From assembly GCA_004297305.1 (NCBI GenBank), contig SCTR01000009.1, positions 124,001 to 188,000 of the forward strand: 64,000 nt of DNA, given 5' to 3'. This DNA comes from Actinomycetota bacterium. Lineage in GTDB: Bacteria > Actinomycetota > Actinomycetes > S36-B12 > FW305-bin1. Position 1 is the stretch's first letter; every line of letters begins with the position of its first letter. Shown here piece by piece: positions 26,941-35,603 of the stretch. The position numbers and the translations under genes were made by a program. Under the pieces are notes generated by a model. It made no database searches. It was not told the origin of the DNA and saw only the letters and a program-made list of their open reading frames with translations.

Positions 26941-26967
26941 ACCGGGATCGTCCCGAGAGGAATTCTT

Positions 26968-27303
26968 GTGGCCAAGCGCGTGAAGGTCTCGCTTGTCGAC
27001 GATCTGGATGGTAGCCAAGCCAGCGAGACCGTCCGATTTGCTGTTCGGGGTACGACGTACGAAATCGACCTTTCCGCCAAGAATGCTGCTGCTTTCGACA
27101 GTGCGTTGGCCCGCTTCATCAGCGCCGGCCGCAAGGTCGGCCGCGGCAGCGCCAACGGCCGCGCGCGGACGGTGACCGCCACTCGGGTCGATGTCGACCT
27201 CGCTGCTGTGCGCGCTTGGGCGGCGTCGAACAACATCAAGGTCTCTCCTCGGGGTCGCGTGGCCGCGTCGGTGATCGACGCGTTCCGGGCCGCCGGAAAC
27301 TGA
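26968..27303 (+). CDS. lsr2: Lsr2 nucleoid-associated silencer
   Basis: 111 aa from a GTG with GAGAGGAA upstream. The N-terminal dimerisation domain AKRVKVSLVDDLDGSQASETVRFAVRGTTYEIDLSAKNAAAF and the C-terminal AT-hook-like domain VRAWAASNNIKVSPRGRV (RGR at 95-97) are diagnostic. Lsr2 coats AT-rich and horizontally acquired DNA in actinobacteria and acts as an H-NS analogue. It is a taxonomic marker for this window and a plausible silencer of the nearby accessory genes, which is inference. Confidence 0.96.
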   Translation: MAKRVKVSLVDDLDGSQASETVRFAVRGTTYEIDLSAKNAAAFDSALARFISAGRKVGRGSANGRARTVTATRVDVDLAAVRAWAASNNIKVSPRGRVAASVIDAFRAAGN

Positions 27304-27431
27304 GCGTCGCTCAGCCCTTTCGCCGCATGCGCCCGTGGGCCGTCGGCCGGTTTGGCCAGTCACAGCGCTGACGTCGTAGCCATACTGTCAAGGTGCTTGA
27401 CTAGCTGGCGCTTCCTGCCTACGGTGTCGCG

Positions 27432-27914
27432 GTGACCGAGGGCAGTGGGGCGACCGAACGCAGCGCAGAGAACGGGCGGCCGATCCCGCGGCTGCTGCAG
27501 TCGGCCCGCGGCGCGTACCGCGACGCGATCCGGCAAGGCCTGGACGCCGGTGGCTTCGACAATCTGCCGTGGAACGGCTTTCACGCGCTGGACAAGCGCA
27601 ACAGTGAGGTGTCGCCGGCCGAGCTCATGAATGAGCTGGGCATCAGCAAGCAGGCCGCAAGCCAACTGATCGACACCTTGGTGGTGCGCGGCTACCTGGA
27701 TCGTGCGATCAATCCGGATGACCGCCGTCGGATGACGATCCGGCTCACCGATCGTGGCAAGGCGGCCGCCGCTGCCATCGCCAGCGCGGTTCAAGCAGTC
27801 GACGACGAATTGGCCCGCCGAGTCACCCCGACCGACCTGGTCGGGCTTCGTTCCGGGCTGGCCGCGTTGTGCGATATCCGAGAGTCGCTCGGTATCTCGC
27901 GCGCGGACGGCTGA
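27432..27914 (+). CDS. MarR-family transcriptional regulator
   Basis: 160 aa from a GTG at 27432. The winged helix SPAELMNELGISKQAASQLIDTLVVRGYLDRAINPDDRRRMTIRLTDRG is typical of MarR, including the DDRR wing. It converges with the glutathione peroxidase gene (7 bp between stops). Its target is unknown; a peroxide-linked role is possible given the neighbour but not shown. Confidence 0.9.
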   Translation: MTEGSGATERSAENGRPIPRLLQSARGAYRDAIRQGLDAGGFDNLPWNGFHALDKRNSEVSPAELMNELGISKQAASQLIDTLVVRGYLDRAINPDDRRRMTIRLTDRGKAAAAAIASAVQAVDDELARRVTPTDLVGLRSGLAALCDIRESLGISRADG

Positions 27915-27921
27915 TCGCGGA

Positions 27922-28458
27922 CTAGAGGTAGTTGTCGAGGTCGGTCGCGATGGCGTCCGGCAGCACCGGCGGCTCGTAACGCTTGATGACCGTCCCGTCG
28001 CGTCCGACGAGGAACTTGGAGAAGTTCCACTTGACCTCGTCGGTCCCGACCGCATCCGGGCGGATCTTCGAGATGCTGTCGTAGAACGAGCCGTACGACG
28101 GACCGAAGTCGCCCGGCGCTTCGCTGCGAAGGTACTCGTACAGCGGGTCGGCGTCGGGGCCGTTCACGTCGATCTTGGCGAACACCGGGAAGGTGACGTC
28201 GTACGTCGTCGAGCAGAACGCCTGGATGTCCGCGTCGGTGCCAGGCTCCTGTCCTTTGAACTGGTTGCACGGGAAGCCGAGGAGCTGCAGGCCCAGCGGT
28301 GCCTTGGCGCGGTAGAGCGACTCCAAGCCTTCGTACTGGGGAGTCAACCCGCACTTGCTTGCGACATTGACGATGAGCAGGACCTGTCCCTTGTATTCGG
28401 TCAGTGGGACCTGGCGACCATCGGCGGCGGTGACGGTGAAGTCGTGCACACTGGGCAC
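27922..28458 (-). CDS. Glutathione peroxidase-family thiol peroxidase
   Basis: 178 aa from a GTG at 28458 with GAGAGG upstream; an in-frame ATG at 28509 would overlap the upstream amidohydrolase and adds a non-family leader. The peroxidatic cysteine is Cys36 (NVASKCGLTPQYEGLESLY), with the resolving tetrad partners in LGFPCNQFKGQEPG and VKWNFSKFLVGRDG. These bacterial non-seleno enzymes usually reduce hydroperoxides with thioredoxin. It lies 29 bp behind the amidohydrolase on the same strand and is likely cotranscribed with it. Confidence 0.93.
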   Translation of the reverse strand: MPSVHDFTVTAADGRQVPLTEYKGQVLLIVNVASKCGLTPQYEGLESLYRAKAPLGLQLLGFPCNQFKGQEPGTDADIQAFCSTTYDVTFPVFAKIDVNGPDADPLYEYLRSEAPGDFGPSYGSFYDSISKIRPDAVGTDEVKWNFSKFLVGRDGTVIKRYEPPVLPDAIATDLDNYL

Positions 28459-28487
28459 TGCAACCCTCTCGATCGGCCCGGCCGCCG

Positions 28488-29699
28488 TCAGGACAGCCGG
28501 AACATCCATTCGCCGTTGGCCCGCATGACCTGACGCAATTGGTCACCGGCCAGCCGGCGCAACACAGTCTCCGGCTCGTCGCCGTCCCAGTGAGGATAGT
28601 CGGTGGTGAACATCAGCCAGTCCGTGCCCATCATGGACAGCAGGGTGTAGAGGTCGCTGGCGACCCGCGGCTCGTCGATCGGCTGGGTGCCGAAGCGGAC
28701 ATGCCGCAGCAGCAACTCAGTCGGTGGCTCGGTGAGCCAGGGCACTTCGATGCGCAACTGCTGCCACGTGGTGTCCAGCCGCCACAGCGCCGCCATGAGC
28801 CACGAGAATCCGAACTCGATGAAAGCGAACCGCAGCTCCGGGAAGCGCTGGAACGTCGTGGAGAAGGTCAGGTTGTTGAGGTTCGACCAGCCGATGATGC
28901 CGTAGCCGGCCCGGCGCTCGGAGTAGTTCTCGACGATGCCGCCGCAGGCTTCCACCGACCCCTGATAGGCGCCCTCGGTGCCGCTGAGGTGGAGCAGGAT
29001 CGGCAGGCCCTGCTCCTGCGCCGCCTCGTAGATGGGGTAGTGGTGCCGGTTGCCGATCAGGATGTTCTGCAGCGGCATGTAGACCGCGGCGACCCCGCGA
29101 TGGCCGCCGACCCGGCGGATCTCCGCGGCGGCCTGGATCGGGTCCTGGACCGAGACGCACAGCGCGTAGCGGTACCGGGAGTCGTACTCGCACCAGTGCT
29201 CGAGGAAGTAGTCGTTGAAGCCGGAGCACAGCACCGCCGCTTCGTCGGGACCGGCCAGCGCGACGGCGAAGGCCGCCGCCTCCAGGCTGGTGGCCACGGC
29301 GAAGTCGACGTGGTAGCGCTCGAGGTAGTCGGTCTTGGTGAACTCGGGGTCGGACGCCGGCATCGCCCCGGGGTAGGCGGCGGCATCCACCCGAATCGCG
29401 TTGTCGGTGGGGTGCTTGATCTTGAGCGTCGACGGGTTCATCGAGGTGTCGGCCCGCTTCAACTCGAAACGCCGGCGCCATGCTGTCGGCAGGTACGGAT
29501 AGATGTCCTTGAAGCCGTGGACCGTGTGAATGTGCAGGTCGGCATCGACCAGGCCGCGGCGGTCTGCAAGGTCCGACTCCACGGCTGCGCCGGTCCGCCC
29601 CGCGACCTGGATACCGGTGCCCGTCCTCGCCGTCCCGCCACTGGAGGCGGGTCCGCCAGTCGCTGTGTCCGCGGTGGTCGTTGCGTCCATGGTGGTCAT
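28488..29699 (-). CDS. Amidohydrolase-2 family metal-dependent hydrolase
   Basis: 403 aa; GGAG precedes the ATG at 29699. TIM-barrel metal hydrolase of the ACMSD-like (amidohydrolase-2) type: VDADLHIHTVHGFKDI supplies the HxH-type pair near residue 55, PILLHLSG the barrel histidine, and FTTDYPHWDGDEPETVL the C-terminal Asp/His motif. Members act as decarboxylases or hydratases of carboxylated rings or as hydrolases. It is transcribed away from a second amidohydrolase (31184) and other degradation genes, and a palindrome lies 27-46 bp upstream of its start. Substrate unknown. Confidence 0.85.
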   Translation of the reverse strand: MTTMDATTTADTATGGPASSGGTARTGTGIQVAGRTGAAVESDLADRRGLVDADLHIHTVHGFKDIYPYLPTAWRRRFELKRADTSMNPSTLKIKHPTDNAIRVDAAAYPGAMPASDPEFTKTDYLERYHVDFAVATSLEAAAFAVALAGPDEAAVLCSGFNDYFLEHWCEYDSRYRYALCVSVQDPIQAAAEIRRVGGHRGVAAVYMPLQNILIGNRHHYPIYEAAQEQGLPILLHLSGTEGAYQGSVEACGGIVENYSERRAGYGIIGWSNLNNLTFSTTFQRFPELRFAFIEFGFSWLMAALWRLDTTWQQLRIEVPWLTEPPTELLLRHVRFGTQPIDEPRVASDLYTLLSMMGTDWLMFTTDYPHWDGDEPETVLRRLAGDQLRQVMRANGEWMFRLS

Positions 29700-29725
29700 C
29701 GGTGCTCCGTCTCGGTCACGACTGC

Positions 29726-29761
29726 GATCAACGAACCTGTTGATCAGCCGCCTTGTTGATC
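29726..29761. promoter_or_regulatory. Candidate operator: GATCAAC-N6-GTTGATC plus a third half-site
   Basis: A perfect 7-bp inverted repeat, GATCAAC (29726-29732) and GTTGATC (29739-29745), with a 6-bp spacer. A further direct copy, TGTTGATC, follows at 29754-29761, 16 bp after the same octamer at 29738. It lies upstream of the minus-strand amidohydrolase, in the position of a promoter operator. The regulator is not evident. Confidence 0.55.
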
Positions 29762-30405
29762 GCGCCCATGTCGGCCCCGGGCACAGTTGCCCGGTCGTTC
29801 CGTCGCATCAACCACATCAGCCGTTCGGGAGCGCGCCGACAGGACCGGAGCATCTATGCCGGAATCAAGGCAAGCTAACTCTGCTCGTCACGACTGTCAA
29901 GGGCGGTGATAGGTCGCCGCCGGTGAGGCGGTCGGCGAATGAAGGAGAACGGAAAGACGCACGGTGATTTCCGGGGCCGCCACTGAATCCATGCTAGACG
30001 GTCAAGCAGCCATACTCGGCGACGAATTCAGCCTCCTGCAGCGTTTCATCGGCAGGCCGATTCCGGCGTGCCTGACGGCACGTCGGCGACCCGGTTATGG
30101 GGCCCCGCGGGCCCTGCCATTGAGCCCATCTCGCGGTGCCGCGCTGGGCCCTCGTTGACAGTCATCGTGACCACCTCCGGCCAGCTGTGGAATACGGCCA
30201 GAACCGTTGACATCGCCACCGATCGCGCCTAGCGTCGCAGTCGCGTGGCAGGCGGCAAACTCGTTGCCCGACAGTCAACCTTGTCGTTCTGCAGACCGTC
30301 GAATAGCGCCGCATGGTCGACGTCAGACGAGCAAGCCGCCGGCTGCCACGCACAGCTCCGGCCAGCGGGGACAAGTCCCATTGACGCCGACGAATAGGGA
30401 GTCTC
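29762..30405. other. Long intergenic region between divergent catabolic genes
   Basis: 644 bp upstream of the isochorismatase-fold gene. It holds only short frames; one from a GTG at 29964 (64 codons) has a purine-rich stretch upstream but no recognisable product. Promoters for both gene arms should lie here; none is clear. A vague match to cobalamin riboswitch core bases around 29950-29990 was not accepted. Confidence 0.4.
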
Positions 30406-31065
30406 ATGTACGAGTTTCGTGGTCGTGAGGTGCTGACGACCGTCGAGGAAATGGTCGATCCGCGACACGCGGCCCTGCTGGTCTACGACGCGACGTACGC
30501 CTCGTGCGGCGACAGTTTCACGACGGGCTCGTTCATGCGTGCAGTCCCGGACATGCTGCCGCGCTGGGAACGCATTATCGAAGCGGCCCGGCAGGCCGGC
30601 GTACCGGTCATCTACACCCGTGTTCTGTTGTGCCTGGATGCCTACTCCGGCCCATTCCTCCGGTACCTGTCGAAATTCGTCAAGGATCCGACAGAAGGCA
30701 TTCCGTGGGTCGAGACCGAGGATCGCGGTCCGGAGAATCAGATCGTCAAGGAGATCGCGCCGCAGCCGGGCGACATCGTGATGGAGAAGTACTTCAACAA
30801 CGCCTATACCGGTACGGCGTTCGACCAGATCCTGAAGTCGCGCGGGATCAAGACCATCGTGCAGACCGGGATCAGCACGGAGTCCGGGATCGAGAACAAC
30901 GCCCGCTGGGCGATCATCGCCGGCTACTACCCGGTGATCGTGACCGACTGCGTCAACTCCGGCTATCCGGAGATGCACGCCTCGTCGCTGCGGTACATGG
31001 AGCGGTCGGCCGACCTGGCCACGGCCGACGAAATCATCGAGATCTGGTCGCGGCACTCATCGTGA
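30406..31065 (+). CDS. Isochorismatase-fold (cysteine hydrolase) protein lacking the catalytic cysteine
   Basis: 219 aa; AGGGAG lies upstream of the ATG. The fold is clear: ALLVYDATY (Asp28 at the catalytic aspartate site), VIYTRV, PGDIVMEKYFNNAYTGTAFDQIL (Lys128) and IKTIVQTGISTESGIENNARWAIIAGY. In active N-carbamoylsarcosine amidase/isochorismatase-like hydrolases the last motif carries the nucleophilic cysteine (TNVCVE type). Here the aligned residue is Gly161 (TESGIE), so the Asp-Lys-Cys triad is incomplete. It may be a non-hydrolytic member, or it may use another residue. It leads the plus-strand catabolic genes. Confidence 0.85.
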   Translation: MYEFRGREVLTTVEEMVDPRHAALLVYDATYASCGDSFTTGSFMRAVPDMLPRWERIIEAARQAGVPVIYTRVLLCLDAYSGPFLRYLSKFVKDPTEGIPWVETEDRGPENQIVKEIAPQPGDIVMEKYFNNAYTGTAFDQILKSRGIKTIVQTGISTESGIENNARWAIIAGYYPVIVTDCVNSGYPEMHASSLRYMERSADLATADEIIEIWSRHSS

Positions 31066-31183
31066 GCGCTCGGGTCACAAGCTCCGCCCCGGGACTAGTC
31101 TCGGGATCGTCCGGCAGGCACGGTCCCGGGCGCCCGATCTCGACGGCGAAGATCACTGCACGGTCTGGGAAGTGAGGGTTCCG

Positions 31184-32467
31184 ATGGACGACCCGATCGT
31201 CATCGTCTCCAGCGACGGCCACGCCGGCGCCCTGATGGCCGACTACCGGCCATACCTGGACGCGGCCTACCGCGAGGAGTTCGACGACTTCTTGATCGAA
31301 TGGAACGAGCACGGCTCGCGGAACTTCGACCCGCCGGCGTTGCGGTCACGGCTGGATCCGGCGGATGTCGAGGACTGGACGGCCAAGATGGTCGACACCG
31401 GCCGGCTCGACGGCTTCCCCGACCCGAACCGGCGGTTGCAGGAGGTCGAGAAGGAAGGCATCTGCGCCGAGGTCCTGTTCCCGGACTTCGGGATTCCGTT
31501 CGAACTGTATTCCCGCGGCATCGCCGCGACGCTGGGCCGGACGTACACCCTGGCCGACGACGGTCACCGGCAGGCAGCGTTCCGGGCGTTCAACCGCTGG
31601 CTGATGGACTACGTGAGTGCGGCGCCGGAGCGGTTCGTCGGGACCGCCGTGGTGAGTTGGCATGACGTCGACGCCGCGCTGACCGACATCAGAGCTGCCC
31701 ACGCCGGAGGACTGCGAGCGATCGTGCTTCCCGAGTTCTCCGGTGCCCGGCCGCTGTACCACCACTCCTTCGAGCCGATCTGGAATCTCATCGAAGAGCT
31801 GGGCCTCATCGTCAGCTCGCACGCCGGCATCTCGTCGACCTCCAACCAGCAGGTGGGCGCGACCGAGGTCGCGCATCCCGCCATGGCAGCGCGATTGTGG
31901 ATGCCGGAGTTGATGTTCCGCGTCCACAACATCCTGACGCACCTCATCTGGGGCGGCGTGCTGGAGCGGCATCCGACCATGAAGGTGGTCTTCACCGAGC
32001 AGGGATCGGGCTGGGTGGTGCCGCAGCTGGCCGACATGGACTACTCGTACGAGGGCAGTTACTTCCGCAGCGACTACAAGGATCTGATCCGCTCCAAGCC
32101 CAGTGAGTACTTCCGCCGTCAGTGCTACCTGGGCTCGTCATTGTTCTCCCGAGCCGAGATCAGTGCGCGCCGCACCATCGGCTTGGACAAGATGATGCTG
32201 GGGATGGACTTCCCCCACCATGAGGGCACGCTGGTCCACTCGACCCAGGAATACCTTCGAGCCACGTTGGGCGCCGCCGGCGTCCCGTTGGAGGAGGCCC
32301 GGTTGATGTTGGGCCTGACCGCGGCCGAGGTCTACGGCTTCGACCTCGAGCGGCTCGTGCCGGTCGCGGCCCGGCTGGGCCTGCAACCCGACCAGATCCT
32401 CTCCGAGCCGGACTACGAGCTCTATCCACGCGGCGACGTCCACCGGCCCGCCGTGCTGGCGATTTGA
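31184..32467 (+). CDS. Amidohydrolase-2 family metal-dependent hydrolase
   Basis: 427 aa from the ATG at 31184, preceded by GAGGG; an in-frame GTG at 31172 is the alternative. VIVSSDGHAG is the modified N-terminal metal motif found in this subgroup (DxH), with LIVSSHAGISS, HLIWGGVLERHPTMKVVFTEQGSGW and GMDFPHHEGTLVHST as the later barrel motifs. This is the same superfamily as the gene at 28488 but clearly divergent from it. Likely acts on a carboxylated or amidated intermediate; substrate unknown. It overlaps or abuts the following SDR gene. Confidence 0.87.
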   Translation: MDDPIVIVSSDGHAGALMADYRPYLDAAYREEFDDFLIEWNEHGSRNFDPPALRSRLDPADVEDWTAKMVDTGRLDGFPDPNRRLQEVEKEGICAEVLFPDFGIPFELYSRGIAATLGRTYTLADDGHRQAAFRAFNRWLMDYVSAAPERFVGTAVVSWHDVDAALTDIRAAHAGGLRAIVLPEFSGARPLYHHSFEPIWNLIEELGLIVSSHAGISSTSNQQVGATEVAHPAMAARLWMPELMFRVHNILTHLIWGGVLERHPTMKVVFTEQGSGWVVPQLADMDYSYEGSYFRSDYKDLIRSKPSEYFRRQCYLGSSLFSRAEISARRTIGLDKMMLGMDFPHHEGTLVHSTQEYLRATLGAAGVPLEEARLMLGLTAAEVYGFDLERLVPVAARLGLQPDQILSEPDYELYPRGDVHRPAVLAI

Positions 32468-32475
32468 GGCTTGCG

Positions 32476-33372
32476 GTGACCGAGGGCCCGGCACCAGGCC
32501 GACGCGCGGGCGGCGTCGCGGTGGTCTTGGGTGCTGCCGGCGGTCTCGGCGAAGGGGTCGCCCGCCGGCTCGCGGACGACGGCATGCGGCTGGTGCTGGC
32601 CGACGTCGACCGGGCGCCGGTGCACGACCTGGCCGACGACCTGGCCGCCGCCGGTCACCCGGAGGTCCTGGCACTGCGGACCGACGTCACCTCGACCGCG
32701 GACGTCACGGCATTGCGGGACGCCGCGGTCGATCGGTACGGCGAGGTGAACCTCGTCTTCAACACGATCGGCGTGACCACCATCGGCCCGTTCTGGAAGC
32801 TCAAGCGCGGCGACTGGGACTGGGTCATGTCAGTCAACCTGGCGGGCGCGCTGAACGTCACCGAGGCGTTCCTGCCGCAGTTCGTCGACACCGATCAGGG
32901 ACAGCTGATCCACACGTCCTCGACGACGGCGGTGGCGCCGGGCCGCGGCAACGCCGCGCCGTACGTCGCGAGCAAGGCCGCCCTGGTGGCCCTGTGTGAG
33001 GGCCTGCAGCAGGATCTGTGGGCTGCCGGTTCGCAGGTCACGGTGCACGTCGCCTTCCCCGGTACCGTGCAGTCCGAGATCGCCACGTCCGAACGGAATC
33101 GGCCTGCCGAGTTCGGTCCGCCGAGCATGGACCCGGCCGACGTCGCGCGGCTGCGAGCACATTCGCAGACCGCGGGTCTGCCCGGCACGACCGTGGCGGC
33201 GAATCTGCTCGGTGAACTCGACGAGGGCCGGTTCTACCTGTTCGGGCACGACACCGATCGGCAGGTCGCTGCCAGCCGGTACGAGGACATCACCAGCGGC
33301 ATCCTGTCGCGGGAAGCGCAGCCCGGCAGTTTCGACGTCCGGATGGCCTTGACCGAATCGCCGGGACGCTAG
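32476..33372 (+). CDS. Short-chain dehydrogenase/reductase
   Basis: 298 aa from a GTG at 32476 with GAGG 6 nt upstream; a TTG at 32464 overlapping the previous stop is the alternative. Rossmann motif VVLGAAGGLGEGVARRLA, VLADVDRA, NTIGVTTIGPF (NNAG position), SSTTAVAPGRGNAAPYVASKAAL (Ser-Tyr-xxx-Lys) and FPGTVQSEI are present. It is probably an NAD(P)-dependent alcohol/ketone oxidoreductase in the cluster's pathway. Confidence 0.87.
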   Translation: MTEGPAPGRRAGGVAVVLGAAGGLGEGVARRLADDGMRLVLADVDRAPVHDLADDLAAAGHPEVLALRTDVTSTADVTALRDAAVDRYGEVNLVFNTIGVTTIGPFWKLKRGDWDWVMSVNLAGALNVTEAFLPQFVDTDQGQLIHTSSTTAVAPGRGNAAPYVASKAALVALCEGLQQDLWAAGSQVTVHVAFPGTVQSEIATSERNRPAEFGPPSMDPADVARLRAHSQTAGLPGTTVAANLLGELDEGRFYLFGHDTDRQVAASRYEDITSGILSREAQPGSFDVRMALTESPGR

Positions 33373-33421
33373 CGACTCGGCCGACCATCGCCACAACGAT
33401 TCAAGAGGAAGTGACGCTTCG

Positions 33422-34243
33422 GTGTCGAACGCGACCATGACGATCACCCGCATCGGGGGCGCGCTGGGAGCTCGAGTCGACGGCCTGGACCTGGCGCACG
33501 ACGTCAGCGAGCAGACGATGGACCAGCTGCGCGCCGCGTTCGCCGAACATCAGTTGCTCGTTTTTCCCGGTCAGGCCCATATCAGCGCCGCGCAACAGGC
33601 GGCCTTCGCCCGGCGGTGGGCTGACCCCTACCTGACTCCCGACGAGGTGTCGCCACCCTGCGTTGACGGCGTCGTCGAGGTCATGGAACTGCGTACGGCG
33701 GCCAACACCAAGGCCCTGACCGATCAATGGCACTCCGACAACAGCTATGCCGCCGACCCGCCCTGGGCGACGTTCCTCATCTCGCGGCAGATTCCGGCCG
33801 CAGGCGGGGACACCATGTGGGCCAACCAGTACGCGGCGTTCGACTCGCTGTCCGACGAACTGAAGCGCGTGCTGCGGGAACTCAAGGCGGTTCACTGTTT
33901 CGACAACGGCCGCAACACACTGGTCGCGGCGGGGCTGAGCTTGACCGATCCCGGCGGCGTGCACCCAGTGGTCCGAGTCATCCCGCAGACAGGTCGAGAA
34001 GCCCTCTTCCTTAACGAGCGGTTCGCCTCCCACTTCGTCGGGATGACGTGGGCGGAGAGCCGTCCGCTCATGGACTACCTGACTCAGCGCAGCGTCCATC
34101 CGAACTTCACCTACCGGCACCGGTGGAGCCTGGGCGACCTGGTGATGTGGGACAACCGTTGCCTGCAACATTTCGCCATCAACGACTACACCGAAGAGCG
34201 CGTGATGCACCGGCTGACCATCGCCGAGAGCAGGGCGAGCTGA
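33422..34243 (+). CDS. TauD/TfdA-family Fe(II)/2-oxoglutarate dioxygenase
   Basis: 273 aa from a GTG at 33422 with GAGGAAG upstream; ATG 33437 is an alternative. The iron ligands are visible: His104 and Asp106 in QWHSDNSY, and His250 in CLQHFAINDY. Arg264 (MHRLTI) is placed to bind 2-oxoglutarate. ITRIGGALGARVDGLDL is the family opening. TauD/TfdA enzymes hydroxylate sulfonates, phenoxy acids or similar substrates. Together with two amidohydrolases and two SDRs it points to oxidative breakdown of an organic compound. Confidence 0.92.
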   Translation: MSNATMTITRIGGALGARVDGLDLAHDVSEQTMDQLRAAFAEHQLLVFPGQAHISAAQQAAFARRWADPYLTPDEVSPPCVDGVVEVMELRTAANTKALTDQWHSDNSYAADPPWATFLISRQIPAAGGDTMWANQYAAFDSLSDELKRVLRELKAVHCFDNGRNTLVAAGLSLTDPGGVHPVVRVIPQTGREALFLNERFASHFVGMTWAESRPLMDYLTQRSVHPNFTYRHRWSLGDLVMWDNRCLQHFAINDYTEERVMHRLTIAESRAS

Positions 34244-34263
34244 CCGGCGAAGCCGGCGACCCG

Positions 34264-35037
34264 GTGGCGCCACCGGCGGCCTTCAGCATCGACGGCTTGG
34301 TCATCGGGGTGACCGGCGCAGGCAAGGGCATCGGTCGCGGTATCGCCAGCCAGGCTGTGGCGGCCGGTGCCCGGGTGTTCGCCTGCAGCCGCACGGCGGC
34401 CGACCTGGCGAGCCTGCAGGCGGAGGTCGCCGAGTTTCCCGGCCAGTGCGCCACCACGGTGCTGGACCTCAGCGAGCCGGACGCTGCGACCGCATTCGCC
34501 GACTTCGGTGTGCAGACGTACGGCCGGATCGACGCCGTGGTGAACAACGTCGGCGGCAACCTGACGAAGGCGGCGCTGGACTACACCGCGGCCGAACTGG
34601 ACGGCCTCTACGCGTTGAACCTCAGAAGCACCTACCTGTGCTGTCTGGCGGCCGCGCGCGTCATGATCGACCAGCAGATCGCCGGATCGATCGTCAACAT
34701 CAGTTCACGGGGCAGTCTGGTGGCCTCGCCCTGGGTGACGCCGTACAGCGCCATGAAGGCCGGCGTGAATCACCTGACCCGGAGCCTGGCGGTCGAATGG
34801 GCCGAGCACGGCATCCGGGTCAACGGCGTCGCCCCCGGCGCGACCCTGACGCCGGCACTGCAAGGGCACGTCGACAGCACGGGCGTGTCCCTGGAGAGCC
34901 TGGGAGCGCGGGTCCCGCTGGGCCGCCGGGCGAACACCGTCGACGACGTGGTGTTCCCGGTGCTGTTCCTGCTCTCGCCTGCCGCGTCGATGATCACCGG
35001 ACAGCTCGTGGCCGTGGACGGCGGATCGTCCCTGTGA
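34264..35037 (+). CDS. Short-chain dehydrogenase/reductase (FabG-like)
   Basis: 257 aa from a GTG at 34264; the start is uncertain because the frame is open upstream through the dioxygenase gene. Classical SDR: IGVTGAGKGIGRGIASQAV, DAVVNNVGGNLTKAA, SIVNISSRGSLVASPWVTPYSAMKAGVNHLTRSLAVEWA (Ser-Tyr-Lys), VNGVAPGATLTPAL and ITGQLVAVDGGSSL at the C-terminus. Cofactor preference cannot be told with certainty. It lies 20 bp after the dioxygenase and is probably cotranscribed with it. Confidence 0.88.
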   Translation: MAPPAAFSIDGLVIGVTGAGKGIGRGIASQAVAAGARVFACSRTAADLASLQAEVAEFPGQCATTVLDLSEPDAATAFADFGVQTYGRIDAVVNNVGGNLTKAALDYTAAELDGLYALNLRSTYLCCLAAARVMIDQQIAGSIVNISSRGSLVASPWVTPYSAMKAGVNHLTRSLAVEWAEHGIRVNGVAPGATLTPALQGHVDSTGVSLESLGARVPLGRRANTVDDVVFPVLFLLSPAASMITGQLVAVDGGSSL

Positions 35038-35156
35038 CGGCGGCTCACCGATGGCAGTGCACTGACCGCAGTGACCTGACCGCAGTGACCTGACGAGATG
35101 GTGCGACGAGGACGTCCCGACCGCGGATGTCTCGACAACGGACGACAAGGACCAGG

Positions 35157-35603
35157 ATGCCGACGAACCTGACCGCGGACCAGATGCTGGCGATCGTGGC
35201 CGAACACAGTGCACGGGAACGGGACCGCGACTGGCCCGGGGCGTTGCGCACCCTGGTCGCCGACCCGTACTACGAGCACTACCCGAATCGGCTGCGGTTC
35301 ACCGGAGTCGAACCGATCGTCGAGGCCTGGAAGCGGTTGCTGCCGCAGCCGTGTTTCGACGCGGCGACCTATCAGGACTTCCACCGGGTCGAGTTCGTGA
35401 ACGGCGACGCCGTCCTGCACATCACCGACTGGACCTTCGCCGACGGCGATAGTCGGAAGGCAGCCAAACTCGTCGCGGTCTACACCTTCTCCGGCGACCT
35501 GATGGCGAGCGAAAAGGTCTGGTTCGACGCGACCCTGTTGAGCTACGTCGACAAGGCCCTCGACGCCGATTTCCGGGCAATGTCCGGCGTCGCGCTGTTC
35601 TGA
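35157..35603 (+). CDS. NTF2/SnoaL-like protein
   Basis: 148 aa from the ATG at 35157 with AAGGA upstream; an in-frame ATG at 35127 is less likely. TADQMLAIVAEHSARERDRDWPGALRTLVADPYYEHYPNRLRFTGVEPIVEAWKRLL and the C-terminal strand pattern with VAVYTFSGDLMASEKVWFD fit the NTF2-like cone fold. It is probably the last gene of the catabolic cluster. A short tandem duplication (CTGACCGCAGTGAC twice, 35060-35090 region) precedes it. Confidence 0.7.
   Translation: MPTNLTADQMLAIVAEHSARERDRDWPGALRTLVADPYYEHYPNRLRFTGVEPIVEAWKRLLPQPCFDAATYQDFHRVEFVNGDAVLHITDWTFADGDSRKAAKLVAVYTFSGDLMASEKVWFDATLLSYVDKALDADFRAMSGVALF

Noticed and set aside
29940-29995. Possible cobalamin riboswitch (GGTGATTTCCGG ... GCCACTG)
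   Set aside because: Core bases resemble the B12 box, but several conserved positions between CCGG and CACTG are missing, the 3' part is absent, and the next gene is over 400 bp away with no B12 link.
30394-30405. GGGAGTCTCA, ten bases shared with the CRISPR repeat, before the isochorismatase-fold gene
   Set aside because: No hairpin or GTGCGC start precedes it; it is explained as the ribosome-binding site followed by the ATG.
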